Below are positions 60,834 to 64,000 of a stretch of DNA of 64,000 bases, in pieces. Source of the DNA: Cellulomonas sp. S1-8 (GTDB lineage: Bacteria; Actinomycetota; Actinomycetes; Actinomycetales; Cellulomonadaceae); NCBI RefSeq assembly GCF_026184235.1, contig NZ_CP110806.1:3410001-3474000 (forward strand), written 5' to 3'. The first letter of the stretch is position 1; every line of letters starts with the position of its first letter. The position numbers and the translations under genes were made by a program. The notes below the pieces were generated by a model, which had not been told where the DNA came from, did not search any database, and saw only the letters and a program-made list of their open reading frames with translations.

Positions 60834-61526
60834 CTACTCCAGCCGATCCGCCCGCCACAGCTGGGCGGCGTGCGCGAGGTCCTCGGCCGTGCGGACCAGG
60901 GACGCGGCGCCGCGCGTCTGCCGGGCGGCGGCACCGGGGTCGAGGACGTCGAGGTGGTCCGCGTCGAAGGCCGCGCCGGTGGCCAGGACCTGGCAGAACG
61001 CCGCGGCACGCTCGAGGGCCACCGCGAGGTCCCCGGTGTACACGCCCGACAGCACGGCGTCCGCGACGGCACGCACGTCGTCCGGTCCCGGGGTGTCGAC
61101 GACACCGGCGACCACGTCGTGCACGGGTGCCGCCGCGACGCCCTGGCGGTACCGGTCCGCGACCGTCGTCGGGTCGCGGCGCACCCACTCCCGCAGCACG
61201 TACAGGCGCCACAGGGCCCCCGGCAACGTGTCCGGCGGGCTGTCCGCCCACATCGCCGCGACCACGTCGAGCCCCTCGGTCTCGACGAGCGCGACGAGCC
61301 GCGCGACCACCCCGGGGTCCGCGCTCGCGCGGCCGTGCTGCACGAGCGCGTTGGCGGTCGTGTGCGCGATCTCGTCGCGCACGGTCGGGTCGAGCTCGCC
61401 CGGGAGCTCGTCGGCCAGCGCCGGGTCGACCACCAGCGGCCGATGGTGCCGTCGCCTGCCCGACCCGCCGCCCGCACCGGGGTCGCCCCCGCCCGTCCCG
61501 CCCGCACCCGTCCCGTCGACGCTCAC
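60834..61526 (-). CDS. Conserved hypothetical protein, all-helical
   Basis: 230 residues. The first 30 are Gly-rich and then RRRHHRPLVVDPALADELPGELDPTVRDEIAHTTANALVQHGRASADPG leads into a series of helices (LWRLYVLREWVRRDPTTVADRYRQG, VRAVADAVLSGVYTGDLAVALERAAAFCQVLATG). I remember similar sequences as actinobacterial hypotheticals, sometimes mislabelled as RNA polymerase. No catalytic motif is visible. The 264 bp after it (60570-60833) contain two imperfect copies of a 21-bp direct repeat (GTCTCATRYGCCGCGACGC) at about 60666-60708 and no gene. Confidence 0.65.
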   Translation of the reverse strand: MSVDGTGAGGTGGGDPGAGGGSGRRRHHRPLVVDPALADELPGELDPTVRDEIAHTTANALVQHGRASADPGVVARLVALVETEGLDVVAAMWADSPPDTLPGALWRLYVLREWVRRDPTTVADRYRQGVAAAPVHDVVAGVVDTPGPDDVRAVADAVLSGVYTGDLAVALERAAAFCQVLATGAAFDADHLDVLDPGAAARQTRGAASLVRTAEDLAHAAQLWRADRLE

Positions 61527-61611
61527 CGCGGCATGATCCCTCGCCGACGTCCGGACCACCACCCGCAGGCCCCGTCCGGCGGTGGCGGTGGGGGTGGGTG
61601 GGTGAAACACG

Positions 61612-61654
61612 GTTGCCCTGGGTAACGATTCAACGTAGGGTTGCCTTAAGCAAC
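61612..61654 (+). promoter_or_regulatory. Promoter with two MarR-type palindromes ahead of the drug exporter
   Basis: TTGCCC (61613-61618), 17 bases, TAGGGT (61636-61641) make a good promoter. The palindromes GTTGC-CCTGG-GTAAC (61612-61626) and GTTGC-CTTAA-GCAAC (61640-61654) lie on the -35 and on the transcription start, 28 bp apart. The nearby MarR protein (63330-63800) is the natural ligand. Confidence 0.7.
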
Positions 61655-61736
61655 TGTTGGGTCGAGACCGACCCGCTCCGACCGCCGACGACGCCCGGTC
61701 GCCCCTTGTCCCCGCGCCCGGAAGCGAGCAGACCAC

Positions 61737-63353
61737 GTGAGCAGCACCCGAACGACCGTCGACGACACCGTCGACGACACCGGCACCCCCAGCCCCACCG
61801 CCATGACCCACCGCCAGGTCCTCGAGGCCCTGTCCGGGATCCTGCTGGGCATGTTCGTCTCGATCCTCGCGACGAGCGTCGTCTCGACGTCCCTGCCGCG
61901 CATCATCACGGACCTCGGCGGCAGCCAGTCCGCCTTCACGTGGGTCGTCACCGCGACCCTGCTGACCATGACCGTCTCGACACCCGTCTGGGGCAAGCTC
62001 GCCGACATCACCGACCGCAAGCGGCTCGTCCAGGTCGCGCTGGTCATCTCCGTGGTGTCGTCCGCGCTGGCCGGCCTGTCGCACAGCACCGAGATGCTCA
62101 TCGCGATGCGCGCGTTCCAGGGCATCGGCGCCGGCGGCCTGACGGCGCTGGGCACCGTGCTCATCGCCGACATCATCAGCCCCCGCGAGCGCGGCCGGTA
62201 CATGGGCCTCATGGGCGCCGTGATGGCCGTCGGCATGGTCGGCGGCCCGCTGCTGGGCGGCGTCATCACCGACGCCGCGGGCTGGCGCTGGAACTTCTTC
62301 GTCGGCCTGCCGTTCGCCGTCGCCGCGATCGTCGTGCTGCAGCGCACGCTGCACCTGCCCGCCGTCGTGCGCCGCCGCGTGCGCATCGACTGGGCCGGCG
62401 CGCTCCTGCTCGCGGCGTCCGTCGCGACGCTGCTGCTGTGGGTGACGTTCGCCGGGACGTCGTTCGCGTGGCTGTCGTGGCAGACCGCGGCCATGGTCGG
62501 CGGCTCCGCGCTCGGCGTCGTGGCGCTCGTCCGGGTGGAGTCGCGCGCGGCCGAGCCGATGATCCCCCTGCGCCTGTTCCGCAACCGCACCGTCGTGCTC
62601 ACCGTGCTCGCGTCGGTCGCCGTCGGCATCGCGCTGTTCGGCACGCAGGTCTTCCTCAGCCAGTACATGCAGCTCGCCCGGGGCAAGACGCCCACCGAGT
62701 CCGGCCTGCTGACCATCCCCATGGTCGTCGGCACGTTCCTCGCCTCGACGCTGTCGGGCCGCGCGATCTCCGCGAGCGGACGCTACAAGCGGATCATGGT
62801 CGTCGGCGCCGTCCTGCTGACGGGCGGCCTCGGCCTCATGGGCACCATCGACGAGAGCACGAGCTTCACGCTCGTCGGGCTGTACATGCTGGTCGTCGGC
62901 TGCGGTGTGGGCATGCTCATGCAGAACCTCGTCCTGGCGACGCAGAACACCCTCCCGATCGCGGACCTGGGGGCCGGCACGGCGACCGTCGCGTTCTTCC
63001 GCACGCTCGGGGGCGCCATCGGCGTCTCGGCCCTGGGCGCGCTGCTGTCGAACCGTGTCTCGCACCTGCTCGTCGACGGCCTGACGGGCATCGGCGTCGA
63101 CCCGGCCGCGCTGGGCGCCGGCGGCACGACGTCCCTGCCGGACCTGGCCACGCTGCCCGCGCCCGTCCGCGGTGTCGTCGAGCACGCGTTCGGCGTCGGT
63201 GTCGCGGACCTGTTCCTCGTCGGTGCGCCGATCGCCCTGCTGGCGCTCGTGGCGGTCCTCGCGCTGCGCGAGGTGCCGCTGGGGCGCGCGTCCGGCGTCG
63301 AGCAGCGCCTCGCCGCGCAGGCCGAGCGCTCAGAGCCCGTCGCCGCCGCCTGA
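61737..63353 (+). CDS. MFS drug exporter, DHA2 (14-helix, EmrB/QacA) family
   Basis: 538 residues, about 14 hydrophobic helices. Motif A-like GKLADITDRKRLVQ, motif C-like GPLLGGVITDAAGWRWNFFVGLPFA, and LPRIITDLGGSQSAFTWVVTATLLT as in EmrB/QacA proteins. Proton-driven export of lipophilic drugs or related compounds. GTG at 61737 with GAGCAGACCAC upstream. Its last 24 bases overlap the convergent marR gene. Confidence 0.9.
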   Translation: MSSTRTTVDDTVDDTGTPSPTAMTHRQVLEALSGILLGMFVSILATSVVSTSLPRIITDLGGSQSAFTWVVTATLLTMTVSTPVWGKLADITDRKRLVQVALVISVVSSALAGLSHSTEMLIAMRAFQGIGAGGLTALGTVLIADIISPRERGRYMGLMGAVMAVGMVGGPLLGGVITDAAGWRWNFFVGLPFAVAAIVVLQRTLHLPAVVRRRVRIDWAGALLLAASVATLLLWVTFAGTSFAWLSWQTAAMVGGSALGVVALVRVESRAAEPMIPLRLFRNRTVVLTVLASVAVGIALFGTQVFLSQYMQLARGKTPTESGLLTIPMVVGTFLASTLSGRAISASGRYKRIMVVGAVLLTGGLGLMGTIDESTSFTLVGLYMLVVGCGVGMLMQNLVLATQNTLPIADLGAGTATVAFFRTLGGAIGVSALGALLSNRVSHLLVDGLTGIGVDPAALGAGGTTSLPDLATLPAPVRGVVEHAFGVGVADLFLVGAPIALLALVAVLALREVPLGRASGVEQRLAAQAERSEPVAAA

Positions 63354-63800
63354 CGTCGGGGGCGCGGCGCGCACGAGGTCCTCGTTGAGGCGCGCGAGCA
63401 GGTCGGCGAGCTGTGTCAGCTCGTCGGCCTGCCACGCGTCGAGGGACCGGCGCATGTACTCCTGCCGGCCGGTCCGGGCGTGCGCGAGCCGGCGCTCCCC
63501 CTCGCCGGTCAGCGCGAGCGGCTGGCTGCGCGAGTCGCTGGGGTCGGCCGACCGCGCGAGCAGCCCCAGCCGCTCCAGCCGGGCGACCTGCCGCGACATC
63601 GTGCCCCGGCCGACACCCAGGAGGTCCGCGAGGTCGCTCGCGCGCGTGCCCGGCGTGCGGGCCACCGTCGCGAGCAGCAGGTACGCGGACGCGTCGAGGT
63701 CCGGGTGCACCGTGCGGGCCAGACCCGCCGACGCGGCACGCGCCCGGCGCAGGAAGAGCCCCAGCTCCCGCTCGACGCGCAGCACAGGGTCGTCGCTCAT
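63330..63800 (-). CDS. MarR-family transcriptional regulator
   Basis: 156 residues. Winged-helix core: DASAYLLLATVARTPGTRASDLADLLGVGRGTMSRQVARLERLGLLARSADPSDSRSQPLALTGEGERRL, with the DSR wing typical of MarR. The N- and C-terminal helices form the dimer interface. Convergent with and overlapping the exporter gene, whose promoter has two matching palindromes; likely a ligand-responsive repressor of the exporter. ATG at 63798-63800. Confidence 0.92.
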   Translation of the reverse strand: MSDDPVLRVERELGLFLRRARAASAGLARTVHPDLDASAYLLLATVARTPGTRASDLADLLGVGRGTMSRQVARLERLGLLARSADPSDSRSQPLALTGEGERRLAHARTGRQEYMRRSLDAWQADELTQLADLLARLNEDLVRAAPPTSGGGDGL

Positions 63801-63836
63801 GCGCCCATCCTGGCCCAGCGGCCGCCGCCTCGTCGC

Positions 63837-64000
63837 TCAGCGCGCCCAGGTGGCGCGGCGCCGCGCGACCTGCGCGATCGCGGAGACGCGGGCGGGGTCG
63901 AGCCGCTCGGGCAGCCGGCGGAAGATGTTGGGCACCTCGTGGCGCGCGATGACCAGGGCGTCCTGGACCGGGTGCTGCACGTCCCGCTCGAGGTCACCCG
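63837..64000 (-). CDS. C-terminal end of an unrecognised protein (truncated by the window edge)
   Basis: The minus strand from 64000 to the stop at 63837-63839 stays open and reads DLERDVQHPVQDALVIARHE followed by VPNIFRRLPERLDPARVSAI and AQVARRRATWAR. Codon use is like the neighbouring genes, so this is a real C-terminus. The start lies outside the window and I do not recognise the family. Confidence 0.55.
   Translation of the reverse strand, partial: GDLERDVQHPVQDALVIARHEVPNIFRRLPERLDPARVSAIAQVARRRATWAR

Overview
The window is chromosomal DNA of very high G+C content (mostly above 70%) with short intergenic gaps, many GTG starts and ATGA/GTGA stop-start overlaps. A mycothiol synthase gene, an actinobacterial Tad locus with an Ssd-type ATPase, DUF4244 and Rv3654c-like genes, leaderless promoters and a secreted GH5 mannanase with a Pro-Thr linker and CBM2 all point to an actinobacterium, most likely a Cellulomonas-like member of the Micrococcales. 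The genus is an inference; no rRNA gene is present.

Layout. (1) 0-13.7 kb: an MrfA/Lhr-like helicase gene, then a Tad pilus locus read on the minus strand (ssd-tadA-tadB-tadC ... DUF4244-tadE-Rv3654c-like). About 6.4 kb interrupts the locus between tadC and the DUF4244 gene. This block has lower and uneven G+C and holds a 1547-residue secreted polymorphic toxin (fibronectin III, thrombospondin-3-like Ca-binding repeats, vWA, pretoxin region, C-terminal PD-(D/E)XK nuclease-like tip), a tightly coupled candidate immunity gene, and a frameshifted remnant of a type IV coupling protein. I regard it as an inserted toxin/immunity island and the most interesting part of the window. (2) 13.8-15.4 kb: a GT-C type membrane glycosyltransferase. 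(3) 15.5-38.1 kb: a purine/ureide catabolism island with an acetamidase/formamidase, an AtzH-AtzE type amidase fusion, the urate-to-allantoin genes (uricase, HIU hydrolase, OHCU decarboxylase), allantoinase, ureidoglycine-glyoxylate aminotransferase, allantoate amidohydrolase, an RpiR-type regulator, xanthine dehydrogenase with XdhC and MocA helpers, a guanine-deaminase-like enzyme and an NMT1-type ABC importer. Four copies of a palindrome GAAAC-N4-GTTTC (one with a changed base in the left arm) sit in its promoters and look like the operator of one regulon. Two toxin-antitoxin pairs (RHH-Doc and MNT-HEPN), an alpha/beta hydrolase and a GyrI-like protein interrupt this region at 28.9-32.0 kb.

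(4) 38.2-42.4 kb: HAD-IB phosphatase, degenerate Fic-like protein, NUDIX hydrolase and malic enzyme. (5) 42.4-52.1 kb: an LplABC-type carbohydrate importer, an FNT channel, an unknown membrane protein, acetyl-CoA synthetase and the mannanase with a LacI-type operator. (6) 52.2-60.6 kb: a protein with an AbiEi-like and endonuclease-like layout, a flavoprotein monooxygenase, and a mycothiol/polyphosphate/phosphate cluster (mshD, ppk1, NUDIX-histidine phosphatase, DUF47 protein, Pit transporter). (7) 60.8-64.0 kb: a conserved hypothetical gene, a DHA2-family drug exporter whose promoter carries two MarR-type palindromes, its convergent marR gene, and a gene running off the window end.

Two families of short dispersed palindromes are visible. 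One (core CTGGATCGCTCTCTCACG) also occurs as a tandem pair inside the amidase reading frame. The other (GTGGTCAC...GTGACCAC) sits at gene ends at 28.7, 52.1 and 53.2 kb. I saw no tRNA, rRNA, CRISPR array or intact transposase.
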